From Kuschelorhynchus macadamiae (Eukaryota; Arthropoda; Insecta; Coleoptera; Curculionidae): DNA of 64,000 nucleotides. The notes under the pieces were generated by a model. The model was not told the origin of the DNA. It ran no database searches and was given only the letters and a program-made list of their open reading frames with translations. The position numbers and the translations under genes were made by a program. The stretch lies in contig JAUTXW010001600.1 of NCBI GenBank assembly GCA_030620095.1, positions 2,376,501-2,440,500 on the forward strand. Reading direction: 5' to 3'. Below are positions 10,673 through 22,334 of the stretch, piece by piece; position 1 is the stretch's first letter; each line of letters begins with the position of its first letter.

Positions 10673-12863
10673 CAGGGTTTTCCCGTATATTTTTCCATCC
10701 ACCTTGAGAGTTTATATGAATACATTCGGAAATGTCGTAAATACAAAAGTTGTTGGGTTTTTTATGAAGATTTAGAATATTATATCATTAGTGCGAACAT
10801 ATTATTGAAAATGTAAAATTTTGACAGGTTGTCAGTTTTTTTAAATGAAACACCCTATATATTAAATATTATTCTTGAAGATCTTTTTTTCTAATTTCAA
10901 ATATATATACTTTTAATAAATTCTGGCAATTAGTTTTGGATATGTAAGCGTTTAAACATTAAAGAAATGGTAAGGTAATTTGCGCTAAAACACGTTGACG
11001 TTTACCGGTCAGAAGTATCTATTTACGAGCATTTTTAATATCTAATACGTTGGACGATGGGTTATCCGGAAGAAGAGAAACTCGACATGATAGAATTATT
11101 TTATTTATATGGTAAAAATGCATCGATAGCTCGTAACGCATATCATAGACGGTTTCCAGATAGACCAACACCGACTCGTAGGACAATATTAAACATCGCT
11201 AAACAATTGAAAGAAAGAAAAACACTTAAGCGAAAGGTTAGAATAGTGGAAAAAAACAATACCATAAAAAATCAATAATATAAAGTAGGTAAATAATAAT
11301 ATTAGCTTAAAGAACTAAGTTTTGGTTTTTTATATAGCCGCCTTGGTTTATAATGCATATCTGAATATTTCTTCTAAATTTTCTGTGTATGGATGCGTAG
11401 ATAAAATGAGGTGATTGGGTGTTTAAATCGTTGATTGTTTGGACTATATTTTGCTCTAAAGCTTGGATGGTTCTTGGCCTTTTGTAGAATAGCTTTTTTT
11501 TCCGATAACCCTACAAAAATATGTCCAATGGGGAGAGATCGGGACCCTTTGCTGGCCATTTTAATAGTCTATGTCTTCTAATCCAAAATGGATACCTGTC
11601 ATTTGAAAAATTGGTGACCGGCTGGACATTATGAGGAGAGGCACCATCTTGTTGCCATTGGTGATCGGCTGGACAGTATGAGGAGGAGCACCATCTTGTT
11701 GCCATATCAAACTAAGATACGAATTAATCGGTAGTTGTTCTAAATGCCCCTCGATTTCGTTTTCTAATAACTCCTTTTAAATTTCCATTTAAAAATATAA
11801 GTCCAATAACATGATTGTTAAGAAGGCCACACCAACAAAAAGTCAAAAATTTGACCGCCTGAAGAGTTCGCGGGTTTTCTTTTGACCAAAAATGCTTATT
11901 CTTCCGGTTAAACATGCCTCCAGTGGCAAATTTTGCCTCGTCGGTGAAAATTGTGTTTGACAGATTTTGTTGGTTCATCATAACCCGTCTTTCTATTTCT
12001 TGGCAGAAGTGTAGTCGGTCTATTTTATTTTGATCGGTTAATTCTTGAGCAGGTAAAAACGTATATGGCTTATATTTTTAATGTTTTAGAACTGAGTGGA
12101 TTTTATGCCATGATTTGTTAAAAAAAGTGGCTGCATCGGAAATTGAGCGCTCAGGATTTTATAAAACAAATTATTTTAATACAAAAGTTTCAAAATTACT
12201 TTCAAAATATAATAAAATATTTTAATCTTCTTCAGCGTTTCTTTCCACTATTCTAACTTTTCGCATAAGTGTTTTTCTTTCATTCAATTGTTTAGCGATG
12301 TTTAATATTGTCCTACAAGTCAGTGTTGGTCTATCTGGAAACCGTCTATGGTATTCGTCACGAGCTATCCACGCATTTTTAACATGTAAATAAAATAATT
12401 CTATCATGTCGAGTTTCTCTTCTCTTCTTCGAATAACCCATCGTCCAACCTATTAGATATTAAAAATGCTCGTAAATAATTGCTTCTGACCGGTAAACGT
12501 CTTAAAGGCGTCGTTCATTGCAATTGTCTTGATCATGGCTCACTATGTTTTAGCGCAAATTACCATTTCTTTAATGCTTAAACCCTTATATATCCAAAAC
12601 TAATTGACAGACTAGATTAAAAGTATATATATATTTGAAATTAGAAAAAAATTATCTTCAAGAATATGATTTCATATACAGGGTGTTTCATTTAAAAAAA
12701 CTGTCAACCTGTCAAAATTTGACATTTCCAATAATATTTTCGCCCTTATGATATAATATTCTAAATCTTCATAAAAAATCCAACAACTTTTGTATTTACG
12801 ACATTTCCGTATCTATTCAAATAAACTCTCTATGTGGGTGTAAAAATATACGGGAAAACCCTG
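10673..12863 (-). mobile_element. Mariner 2: long-TIR element inserted in a LINE
   Basis: The element begins CAGGGTTTTCCCGTATA at 10673 and ends with its reverse complement at 12863, with TA on both sides (10671-10672 and 12864-12865). The inverted repeat reaches about 600 bp inward from each end, with numerous differences. Both arms contain the beginning of the transposase coding region: 11057-11278 on plus, and 12222-12430 on minus. An internal copy of the ACACCCT-type end (near 10850 and 12680) shows that the outer sequence is layered. The length of 2191 bp fits the other elements of this group. Confidence 0.85.
11374..12430 (-). pseudogene. Mariner 2 transposase (DD41D-like), fragmented
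   Basis: The N-terminal segment lies in the right TIR at 12222-12430 (IELFYLHVKNAWIARDEYHRRF, then an RTILNIAKQL segment). A small insertion near 12415-12425 throws its first codons out of frame; the left arm at 11057 keeps the frame as MGYPEEEKLDMIELFYL. The catalytic part is split: 11724-11981 contains TIFTDEAKF with the first Asp and GMFNRKNKHFW. The next frame, 11511-11705, contains QQDGASPHN and KGPDLSPLDIFL with the second and third Asp, about 40 residues apart. A short tail follows to 11374. Multiple frameshifts make this a pseudogene. The translation resembles mariner 6 more than mariner 1. Confidence 0.75.
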
Positions 12864-12865
12864 TA

Positions 12866-13126
12866 CAAATCTCTCAGAGCTGTATCACGGAACTGTACAT
12901 ATTGATACCTATTTGATAAATAGCATTTTATTAATTGAACCAACGGATCTGAAATAACAAATGCTAAGAGTTTAGTAAAATTCCATGAACTAATATAATT
13001 TTCTTGTTTCAGATATTTGGATATCCGCTGATACAATAGCGGCATATAATGCATGGATAAACGGCTGGAAATCCGACTCCACACCACGTCCACATATAAG
13101 CGAATATTTCGAATCGACGTATTCAA
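12866..13126 (-). pseudogene. LINE reverse transcriptase, upstream remnant
   Basis: On the minus strand an open frame reads through LYQRISKYLKQENYIS, then a damaged finger region, then LVQLIKCYLSNRYQYVQF, a recognisable LINE RT block that normally precedes the GVPQGSVLGP motif. That motif appears across the mariner 2 insertion at 10.67 kb, so the two halves were one RT. The remaining 13130-13390 bp shows no recognised domain. Confidence 0.65.
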
Positions 13127-13392
13127 AACGCGTAAAAACTCCGAATTGGCGTTAAATAAAAACCATTATCCAAGCGATGCGTCCAGATTGTTATCACTGG
13201 AAGCTGTCCCTGCCAACGTGCATGGAATTCCCTTGCAACAATTATTTTCAGTAATTGTTTTTGAAACGATTTCATAGTCGACGGGAAAAATAATGGAACT
13301 TTTGTGTTTTTAGTACGCGCGGTAGAATAGAGTGAATCCATGATCGGGAAAAATTGCAAAACTTAAATTAAATTGAGTGAATCGTAACGGTG

Positions 13393-13492
13393 ATGGACAC
13401 GATGGGAAGACTTTTATGTGTAATTTTTGACTACGCAATTTTCATTTTTCTCATTGGATGTGCGTGTGGAAATAGTAACGGTAAAGTTTCAG
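13393..13492 (+). CDS. Possible first coding exon of a secreted protein (signal peptide)
   Basis: An ATG at 13393 opens a frame encoding 33 residues, starting MDTMGRLL and followed by a hydrophobic stretch (LLCVIFDYAIFIFLIGCACG) and then polar NSNGKVS. This has the layout of a signal peptide with a cleavage region after the Cys/Ala/Gly cluster. The frame runs into CAG|GTAAGC at 13492/13493, a strong 5' splice site in phase 1. No following exon was recognised in the window; the second hAT (13653-17923) would lie in the first intron. It is the only ordinary host-gene candidate I see. It could also be chance, since a 100-bp AT-rich frame with a hydrophobic core is not rare. Confidence 0.35.
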
Positions 13493-13899
13493 GTAAGCCT
13501 TTAGCCTTTAGTTTTATTTAGTGTTTAATTGTTATTTTTTAATAAGTGCGCAAAGTGATAATATCCCGCACGCAAAAGCAGTTAGACTTATAATAATAAT
13601 AATAGGGTAAGCTTTAACTGCGGGAAAGATACTTTGCGCAAGTGTTAGGAACCAGGGGCGTTCCTGGATTACCTGCCGCCCATGTGCCAGAATAATTTTA
13701 CCGCCCCCTCCCCCCTGTAACTTCTAATGTAAAAGTTTCTATTTATTAAAAATTAAATAAAATACCGATTTTTAAAAAAAGTGAATATAAATATTAGTAC
13801 TGTCACAATGATATTTATTATTTAACCTAATGACCAAATATGAACGTAAATAACAAAATAAAACTAAATACTTGTCGTAATACATAAACATCATCAGTA

Positions 13900-16264
13900 A
13901 GCCTAAATAAACTTTGCTTTCCTTGCCTTCTTTAACGCAAATTTTTGAGATAATATCTGAAACACTCATGTCTTCCGAAATTTCTTTTTCGATACTAATA
14001 ATAGATAAGTCTGAAAGCCTTTCTTATCCCATCGTTGACCTCAAGTAATTTTTGATAATTTTAAGTTTTGAAAAGCTTCTCTCCCCGCTAGCCACTGTTA
14101 CCGGTAATGTTAAAAAAATTCTTATAGCAATCACTAAATCTGGAAAGAGATAGATCAGCTTATTTGTAAATAGGTGTGGAATCACATTTAACGCGTTCAT
14201 TCCAGGAGAAATAGAGGGTGCTATGTTATCAATTTTATCGCATAAATCTTCAGCTATAATATCTTTTTCATTTTTAGTCGGATCACGCAACATATTTTCA
14301 ATAGCTGTACAGTTTATAGACCTTTCTGCTTTATCTGATTTAAGGAAATTATTTAGGTCGTTGAGAAAATTGAAAACTGTGTGATGTTGTTTCATTTGTT
14401 CAAACCTTCCATCTAATTTTGATATAGCAGTATCGAATATTACAAAGTAAAAATTAATTTTAAATTGATCTTGGGGATTTTTTGGTGCCTCATCCTCACA
14501 TTCGTAGTCAAATAAACGTTTTTTTATTCGGGGTCTAACCATATTAATCGTAGGAAATAAAGGGTCGCAATCGATATATTCCGCGATATTTTTGGCTTCT
14601 TCTAAAACATCGTTAAAACTTTTATCTGATCTAATATTGTATAAATATGATTTGGTTTGTTCTAGCATTAAAATAATATTTGATAATGTAGCATCAAATT
14701 CTTGCATAGCTTTACTTACGATATTAATTTTTGTTAACACATTATACCATGTGATAATGGAGCAAATAAGTGTAATGACTTAATTTTTAAAATTAACGAA
14801 TTGGCCATATTTCTCGTTTCAGAGTCTCTAGTTTTATCAGAATAGATAGTATATAAAGCGTCATATATTTTGGTTAGATTATATCTAAGGACTTTTAGAG
14901 CATCAATTCTGCTTTCCCATCTAGTATGTGAAAGAGGTTTTAGTGTTAAAATAGGGATTTCACTTTTTAAGACCTTCCAACGTTTAGTCGATGCGGAGAA
15001 AAAAAACTTAAAGCTCCTGTACAATAGAAAAAACTTGTAATTTCTAAAGACGTTTTTGCAGCATCAATAACAACTAAATTTAAACTGTGCGCGGCACAGG
15101 GCACATAAAAAGCTCTAGGGTTTATGTCAAGAATTTTTTTTTGTAAACCATTATTGCGGCCTTTTATATTTGCATAATTATCATAACCCTGTCCTCTTAA
15201 ATCCCCCAAACAAAGGTTGTGAGTTTCTAAAAAATCTATTAAAACATTAGTTAAACCCTGTCCTTTTGAATCATATATTGAAACAAATCCTAAAAAGTGC
15301 TCTCTAATTTCTATTTGGTTTGATTTATTATTTAATAGAACGAATCTTACTACAACAGTAAGCTGGCCTTGATGACTTATATCCAGAGTAGAATCCAAAA
15401 TAATAGAATAATATTTACTCACTTTTAAAAGCGATATTATTTCATGTTTTATTTTTTGTCCCAAAAGAGAAATAAGTTCGTTTTGAATATGAACGCCTAA
15501 ATAATGCGGCATTGCTGATGGATTTCTAATAATTCTAGTAATGTGATCTGAAATAGCATCATTAAACTTTGCAGTTGTTTTAATTAATTTTAAAAAGTTT
15601 CCATTTTGTTGCTCATACAACTTATTATTTTTGCCTCTAAAACTTAAATTTTGACCTGCTAAGAATTTCACGACATAAATTATAATTTTTAACACGGAAA
15701 CCCCTCTATCTTTTTCCACATTTACATTTTCTCATTTAGCGAATCAGTAGTTGTTTTAGAATAAATTGATTGACGTAAATCAATCCACGATTTTGGATTA
15801 CAAATGTGACCATTTGGTTTTTCATGTCGTTCTATAATCTGAGATAAATGTCTCCAATTATGATACCCCTCAACAAAGGCACTAGAAAAAGTTTTAAATA
15901 TTTTGCAAGGAAAACAAAATACGCTATCTTTTGATTGAGAATACACTAGCCAAACTCTGGGAATTATTTCCCCGTTACTGGATCTTTTTTTATAATACAC
16001 AGATGAGAAGCCTTTGTTATCTTTATTTAAAGAAAAAATTACATCTGCTTCTGTAAGTTGCGTTGGACCTAACTCTATTAAAGTTAATTTAATTTTGTCA
16101 GATAGTATGGAAGGCCAATAGCTGGGATCCTTAAAAACATCGTCTTTATAAGAAACATCGGAACTTATTTCGTCCAGCCAACCTCGATCTTCTGAGTCCT
16201 CCTGGGTAATTGTCGCGATTTCACTTGGTTCAGGACTTGGTTCTCTACTTAAAATATCTTCCAT
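13900..16264 (-). pseudogene. hAT transposase (ZMYM1-like), multiple frameshifts
   Basis: The frame opens at the ATG at 16264 (MEDILSREPSPEPSE). It passes the TTF zinc-finger-like block (VWLVYSQSKDSVFCFPCKIF) and stops at 15722 because of a shift. It resumes at 15719 through LDSTLDISHQGQLT, GQGYDNYANIKGRNNG and PCAAHSLNLV to about 15010. It shifts again into FFSASTKRWKVLK and SHTRWESRIDALK, then at about 14745 into the C-terminal half, which ends with the dimerisation motif (TLPVTVASGERSFSKLKIIK). One more shift near 14027 separates the last residues. So at least four frameshifts occur in one recognisable gene of about 760 codons. No intron was needed to align the parts. Confidence 0.82.
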
Positions 16265-16405
16265 TTCAGTTTGAGTTACTGACGAAAAGGGTTTTTGCTC
16301 TTGCGGCCCGCCACTGGGTTTTATAATCTCCCCTCCTATAGATTAGCTTAGATATAATTATACTGGTAGTTCGTTTGTTTATATAAAGTATGCCACATAT
16401 CATAT

Positions 16406-16555
16406 GGATCTAGCCCAACGGCCTCTGAGGCATAAGAGGGGAAAAAGCATGAAACCGCCGTGTCTATGCTGAAATCATAGGCACGCCTATGGTATCAGTA
16501 TAGATGATTACGTACGGCTATATGCCTCAGACGTCGGCGTCGTAGAAGTAGATCC
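16406..16555. repeat. 150-bp palindrome in the 5' part of hAT 2
   Basis: GGATCTA at 16406 is mirrored by TAGATCC at 16555. Inside it, GCCTCTGAGGCATA pairs with TATGCCTCAGACG. The centre is a short inverted repeat, ATAGGC / GCCTAT, around 16488. The arms are about 70 bp with mismatches. There is no coding content. It lies just upstream of the hAT 2 transposase start, where a leader or promoter would be expected. Confidence 0.7.
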
Positions 16556-18153
16556 ATAGTTCTATTATTAAAAGTACTGGCCACTCACGTAAGACAAATA
16601 TATATTTTAAAATTTAAAAGTAATCAAAGTAATTTGGCAAAATATCCATTAAAACAACCAAAATATAAAAACAATTGTTTGGCGCCATAATAGTTGACTT
16701 TAAAAAACTAACATGTATATAACAAACTATTTTTGATATGAAATCACCTCCTAAAATTTTATGATTTTGTTTTTAAACAGATTGTATAAAAAATATAATT
16801 TTAAACTTGTCCCCGTTTATTTAACAATATTTGCAAATTAAGAACATTTAAACTAAATTCGAAGCTCTATTTAAATGTTTAACCAGGTAAAAAAATTATC
16901 AGCAAGGGTACTTACCTTTAATTAATATATTTTCATTCGCCAACACTCACAAAATCGAAGTCAAAAAATTTTGGACCACAAAGTATTTTAACTTATTGAG
17001 ATTGACACGCTCAAAATTCAATTAGTACAAATTATCCTGGCGCGTGTATTTATAAGCCGTGGCCATAAAAAAGTTATTTCGCGCAAAATCGTATGTACGT
17101 GTACGATGCTGTCGCCGATGTCAGCAAAGCAAGCGAAAACTAGCTACAAGCCGCAACGCGATCTAGGAATCTACTCAAGTTTTTATTAATTTTATTACAT
17201 ACATACATATTACATTCAGTATTAATAATTTTATAGAAATAATGATTCTTTCAATAGCCAAAATTTCTCAAACTAACCAAGTATAGTCCATGAATATTCC
17301 CAATCTCTCGTAACTTATAAAACATGATTTTACTCTAAAACCAACATCCAACATATTTTCTACATTTTTAGCATTCAACCTATTTATTTGTTTAAATATT
17401 TCATAAAAACGCAAACACGTATTTCAATATTCATCCCGTGAGTTTTCTTTAAAATTGCACGTTCCTAGTTCCATGTTCGTATTAGCTATTAGTATTGGTC
17501 AAAATGCCTTAACTATTGCTATTGGATTACGAAGTTACCTATGCCTAATTTAATTTAGTAAGAGGTATATTTTGAAAATCAAGGAATGGTTATTTAAGTA
17601 TTCAAAAAATACCTACAACTTTGTAACGGGTGGCTTGAATACAATTTTTTTATATGCGAGCAAATAAGTATGCATTTCACAAGGATTCGCTCAGGATAAA
17701 GAATGAAGCGTGGACCAAAAAGCCTGCCAACGTGGAAGCGTTAAACCGAGAAAACCATTTTGTATAGCTGATTCATTATATCATGTAAAAACCAGTAGAC
17801 TATAACTGTATACTTACGCATTTGCAATTCTAAAAAAAATTATTTGTTTTTAACAGGGCGGCTATCGCCGCCCTTTTGACTTGCCGCCCGTTTGCCCCGC
17901 ACCCCCGGGTCGGAACGCCCCTGTTAGGAACAATATTTTTTCTACGAGTGTTACAAATTTTAGAACATTTTTAACTATTTATATAGGTAGGTTCTAAGCT
18001 CAGGTAAAACAATATTTCTTAAAAGTCATAAAATTGTAAAAAACCTTAAATAAACTAAAAAAACTTTTTATTATAAGTTAAAGCAGAAATATTATTACGT
18101 ATTATTATTAACAATATTAATATTGAAAGTACAGTTTGTGGCATGGTGCAAAT

Positions 18154-18755
18154 TTAAAGTTGAATGCAACTGGTTTCTTGGGAAAGCTGTTGATGATGGT
18201 TCGTTGTCCGCGTTAATGAATGAAATGGAACTTCAGTGGTTTTCTTGCAAATTGACAAACTTGGTATTTCAACTGGATGATTTTTTGCACTGCCGCTTAA
18301 AATATTGTTGCATAACTCTTTTTTGTATGTTGTTGAGTCGTTAATATATCCCTCGGCTACTGCTGATGACTTCCAGCCTCCTAAACGCTTTACATCGGTA
18401 AGTTCTTTTTTGGAACCGACCAGCAAAGTTGCAGAGGAGCGACGAAAAATATGCCCCGTGTAGAGTTCAGGGTTGGGTAATTTTAGAAATGCCACAATTT
18501 CTGAGAGCATCTTCCCGAAACTGTTAATCTCGACACACTGTGTTGTGCACTTCTCTCATTTAAAATTCATAAAAAAACGTTGATGCGTTGTTGATGGTGG
18601 TTATAAGGCTGCATATTTTCTATCAAATAGTAGATACTTTCCATTGTTAATTTTGTTGGATATAACAAAAGAGCGTGAAGTGTAATTTTTCGAATCCTGA
18701 ATTTTGACCACAACTAAATTTCCCTTGTCTTCATTTTCAACGGTTGTTAGTTTTG
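18154..18755 (-). pseudogene. Crypton-like tyrosine recombinase A, C-terminal part
   Basis: Minus-strand frames at 18601-18755 (LTTVENEDKGNLVVVKIQD and DRKYAAL) and 18154-18510 (FLKLPNPELYTGHIFRRSSATLL, then LGGWKSSAVAEGYINDS) show the catalytic half of a tyrosine recombinase. They include the H-x-x-R-type block (HIFRR), the GGWK block and the presumed nucleophile Tyr in EGY. Stops separate the two frames near 18510-18600. The N-terminal part lies at 21375-21612, beyond the third hAT. About 110 residues between the two parts are missing, so the hAT landed in, or accompanied a deletion of, this gene. Confidence 0.75.
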
Positions 18756-18758
18756 CGT

Positions 18759-21369
18759 TAGTGGCGTGCAGTCTATGGAAGCAAGGGAAGCAGTGCTTTC
18801 CCAAAAAAAATTATAAAATATTTTCTAAAATGTAATTTTTGACATAGGAAACCATTAATTTAATTTATATTAAAAATGCTAAAATATTATCAAGCCCATA
18901 ATAAATGCGGCCTTGACTCCGACCGAGCCACAATGAAAATCGAATAGAACCTATGCGAGCCGCTAGCTTCTCTGTAGCCAAGTCCTGTATGCTTGATTTC
19001 CTGTTAGTCGAGCCAGAGACTATTGAACTTTCCACCGGCTGTTTGCAATTTTTGCATTTCAGTCGCGTGCTTTAAGTGGGGCGGAAGTTATCGTTGGAGT
19101 AGGTGCGTTGTTTGAACGGCTATCCGTGTGTTGTGTGATACGTACGTGTCGCGTCGTTCGATATGGAAGACAATAATACGGACGTGGATATGCAAATACC
19201 GACAACTTCGGCTGTCGGTAATAACGTTGAAAATGTAGTAGTAGTAGGAGTAGTAGGAAGACATGTGTGAATGTGTGGTGTGTGTCTTAATAATAGCTTC
19301 CAAAGGAAGGGCAAAAGCGCCTATGAAAAATTTAACCACAAAAATGAAAAACTGTATTAGACATTTTTATCCGGAAAACAATACGAACAATTTAAATGGC
19401 TAACAGGGCACGAAAATATAAGTAAATTATTTTGTTGGCCATGTTTATTTTTTGAAAATGAAAAAGGTCATTCCAGAGAACTTTTTCTGGTTTTTCCGAT
19501 TTAAACAATTTCCATAAAGATGTAAAAAAACACATTATGTCCAAAGCGCATTTGCAGGCCGTCATAAAAGAAAAAGTCTTCGGCAAAACCAGAATTGAAC
19601 ACGCCCCTAATAGACAGTTGGAAATTAGTCACCGCCAACACAATGAACTAGTCGATAAAAATAGGCAAATATTAAGAAGACTTATCGATGTTGTTTCTTT
19701 TCTCGGACAGCACGAATTAGGATTTAGAGGTCATGACGAAACAAGGGTTTCTTCAAATAGAGGAAATTTTCAAGATTTACTTAGTTTAATGGTTAAATAT
19801 GATGATTGCTTAAAAAATCGTTTAGAGCAGTCTAGCGTTTTTCGCGGAACGTCGAATCGAAGGCAGAATGATTTAATTTCCGCTGTTGCAACCATTATTC
19901 TAAAAAGAATTAAGCAGAAGATTGGCGAGGCGCGGTTCATTGCTATTGTTCTGGACGAAACAACTGACACCACTAATTTTAGCCAATTATCTATAGTAAT
20001 ACGCTACGTTAAAATAGACGAAAGTATTCAAGAGCGATTTTTAGTATTAAGAATGTGTCCGAAAATCGTACAGCAGATGCATCATATACCACAGTTTATA
20101 ACGTTACTAAAGAAATTCATGGAGAGAAAAATTAGTTGCTCAAAGCTAGGATGGAGCTGCAGGGATGGCAGGACAATTACGGGGTCTGCAAGCTAAAGTT
20201 CGAGAAACTTTCCCAAGTGCTGTGTTTGTCCATTGTTTTTCTCATAAATTAAATTTAGTTTTACCCCAGTCCATCAATCGTATTAAAGAGTGTAAAGTAT
20301 TTTTCGTTACTTTAAGTGGCATGGTTGCTTGTTTTCCAAGTCAACAAAACGTACACCAAGCTTTGGACTCCATTGTCCACAAACGATTGCCCAAAGTAGC
20401 TCCTACTAGGTGGAACTATAATGGAAGACTTGGAAGATCGTGAATCACTGATTGAACTATTTGAGAATATAATAGAAAATAATGAAACGTGGGACTCAGA
20501 AGCAATAAATAGTTCGAGCGGGTTTTTGGACTGTTTGAAACGAGAATCTAATTTTAATTATTTGTTGAACATATTTTCAGAAGTATTTCCATTTTCGGAC
20601 AATGTTTTTAATATATTACAAACTAAAACAAATAATATTGCTTTTTGCCTAAAAAAAAGTGGATGATTTTAAGTCCATGTGAAGCCAAAAAAGAGATGAC
20701 TTTGATCTATTTTGGGAGAAAACGATGACGTTAAATGTGGAGCCACAAGCCAAGCGTCTTCGAACAGACAAGGTGGCAGATGTTCAAACATCACACAGAC
20801 GCCTCTTTTATGAAACAATCGATCAAATTCAGCAACAAATAGACTATAGATTTAACGGTTTAAATGATTTTAAATTCCTCGAGCTCTGCTATTTTGATGC
20901 ATTTAAAGGAAAAACTTTTCCAGAAGATGTGTTTAAAGCTCTTCTTCTTCATTATGACCAGTTCTTCGACCGAGTGTTACTGCGATCTGAACTAGAAGTT
21001 ATTTACGAAACTGATGACATTATCGCAAAAAATAACGCTAAGGAACTAATGCAATTTTTAAAAGACAAGGAGCTGGAAGATGCCTACACCGATGTGTCGA
21101 AATTGTGTGGATTAGTATTGACAATACCTGCCACAAGTTCATCAGTAGAACGCAATTTTTCAACACTTAAACGTATAAAAAAAGACTTTCGCATACATCG
21201 CTGTTGTCCATTGAAAATAAACTTCTTCAAAATATGTCGGAGCATCGACGTTTTTATGATGACGTCATTGACGAATTTGCAAAAAATGATCCAAGAATCG
21301 AATTACATTACAAATAGGTAAGTTTCTAAAAATTGTTTCCCTTTCTTAAAATTTCACCGCACACCCCTG
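18759..21369 (+). mobile_element. hAT DNA transposon 3, copy 1 (plus strand)
   Basis: The left end AGTGGCGTGCAGT (about 18760) and the right end whose complement begins CAGGGGTGTGCGGTG (21369) are imperfect TIRs. The interior is a close relative of the element at 39905-42330, which runs in the opposite direction. The flanking bases (TTTTGCGT and TTTCATAC) are not a convincing 8-bp duplication. Recombinase A sequence lies on both sides. The transposase reads rightward and is broken. Confidence 0.78.
19163..21321 (+). pseudogene. hAT transposase 3, copy 1, several frameshifts
   Basis: The likely start is the ATG at 19163 (MEDNNTDVDMQIPTT). A frame break occurs in a GTAGTAG run near 19245. Identifiable pieces follow: 19537-20196 (MSKAHLQAVIKEKVFG, ELGFRGHDETRVSSNRGNF, AIVLDETTDTTNFSQLS), 20165-20443 (MAGQLRGLQAKVRE, HCFSHKLNLVLPQS), 20421-20666 and 20725-21321. 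The last ends with the hAT dimerisation motif (LTIPATSSSVERNFSTLKRI). Compared with copy 2, it lacks part of the segment around 20055-20150 and has three or four shifts. The family is the ZMYM1/52-kDa-repressor-like hAT group. Confidence 0.85.
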
Positions 21370-21374
21370 TTTCA

Positions 21375-21612
21375 TACCTTTTCATTTGGACCATTTCCCG
21401 AACAAGTCGTACTACTTTTCATACTTCTGTTTTGATTTTACTGGCAGTAGCTCCAAATTTGCTGATTCTGCGGCTTTTAGTACCTCTTCTTCATTCGAAC
21501 TATCCATTTTAAGCAGAATTACATTTTTTGAAGCTTTTTTCAAATGATTGAATGTTTGTATTTTAGTTGACATAGCAAAAAGACTGAAATTGTCAAAATT
21601 GCAAGGTGGCAA
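21375..21612 (-). pseudogene. Crypton-like tyrosine recombinase A, N-terminal part
   Basis: The minus-strand frame contains MDSSNEEEVLKAAESANLEL followed by LPVKSKQKYEK. This N-terminal block is shared with the recombinases at 34.2-35.1 kb and 44.5 kb (ESANIACLSLLPEKSKKRYE there). After KQKYEK a stop interrupts YDLFGKW, and sequence similarity ends at the hAT 3 terminus. It is the 5' part of the gene whose 3' part is at 18154-18755. The region 21613-22260 to its right shows no recognised gene. Confidence 0.65.
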
Positions 21613-22259
21613 AAAGAACTTATTGTTGTCTTATTTGACACAGACAAGTAATGATACAGGTCGTTTAATTAGTGTGATTATGGTGATCTAATATGGAGTA
21701 AATTTGCCTAAATTCTCTACAAGCGTAATTAAAAACACGATACATCTTTATTTTTTGAATATTATTTAATGTTGAAAACATTAAAATATCTAAAAGTCCT
21801 GTTTAAAGACGATAATTCTGCGAATAAAAAAGTGTGCCAAAGAGTTTTCGTGCGCAAAGTTCAACTTCGCGCACGCTCGTAGAAAAAAATAATTACCTAT
21901 AAGAATTTTTTTTCTGACATTAAAAGTGGCATCAGAGATAATAAATATGATAAATGGTTCCAATATGGCTGATAAAATATAAAAAAAGGTTAGCCTTTAT
22001 TCGGAAATTCATTACATACAAATAGCATACCAAGTTCATTAATGTATTTGGTAATACTTTTAAATACATCGTAAATTAAGGTTTATTAATTTTTTCTTAA
22101 CAAAGGGAGGGTTTTAGGACAAAGAAAGATCCCTGCTATTCTTTTGAAATTTTTCTTTTAAAAAGAAAAATGAATTAAATTACAATTTACATAATAGTAA
22201 GTTATTACTAAATATCCAGAACTTTTCTCGTACAAAATTTCACTAGGTAAGATAACACA

Positions 22260-22260
<1 letters not shown>

Positions 22261-22332
<72 letters not shown>
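22261..22332. repeat. (TA)n tract, left flank of mariner 3
   Basis: About 70 bp of alternating TA with a single interruption near 22323, abutting the left end of mariner 3. Confidence 0.95.

Positions 22333-22334
<2 letters not shown>

Larger units (their letters stand above)
13653..17923 (-). mobile_element. hAT DNA transposon 2 with 8-bp TSD
   Basis: Terminal sequence CAGGGGCGTTCC starts at 13653 and is mirrored by GGAACGCCCCTG ending at 17923. The flanks carry the perfect 8-bp duplication TTAGGAAC (13645-13652 and 17924-17931). The subterminal regions are rich in GCCGCCC on the left and GGGCGGC on the right. The left part holds a damaged transposase on the minus strand. The right 1.6 kb (16.3-17.9 kb) is non-coding apart from a 150-bp palindrome. 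The length of 4271 bp is usual for ZMYM1-like hAT elements. Confidence 0.92.

Noticed and set aside
13053..13359. ORFs on both strands beside the LINE remnant
   Set aside because: No recognisable domain; they overlap each other and the RT fragment's antisense.
19088..19339. Minus-strand ORFs over the start of hAT 3 copy 1
   Set aside because: Antisense to the transposase N terminus and its GTAGTAG run; they read as Ser/Tyr/Thr repeats.
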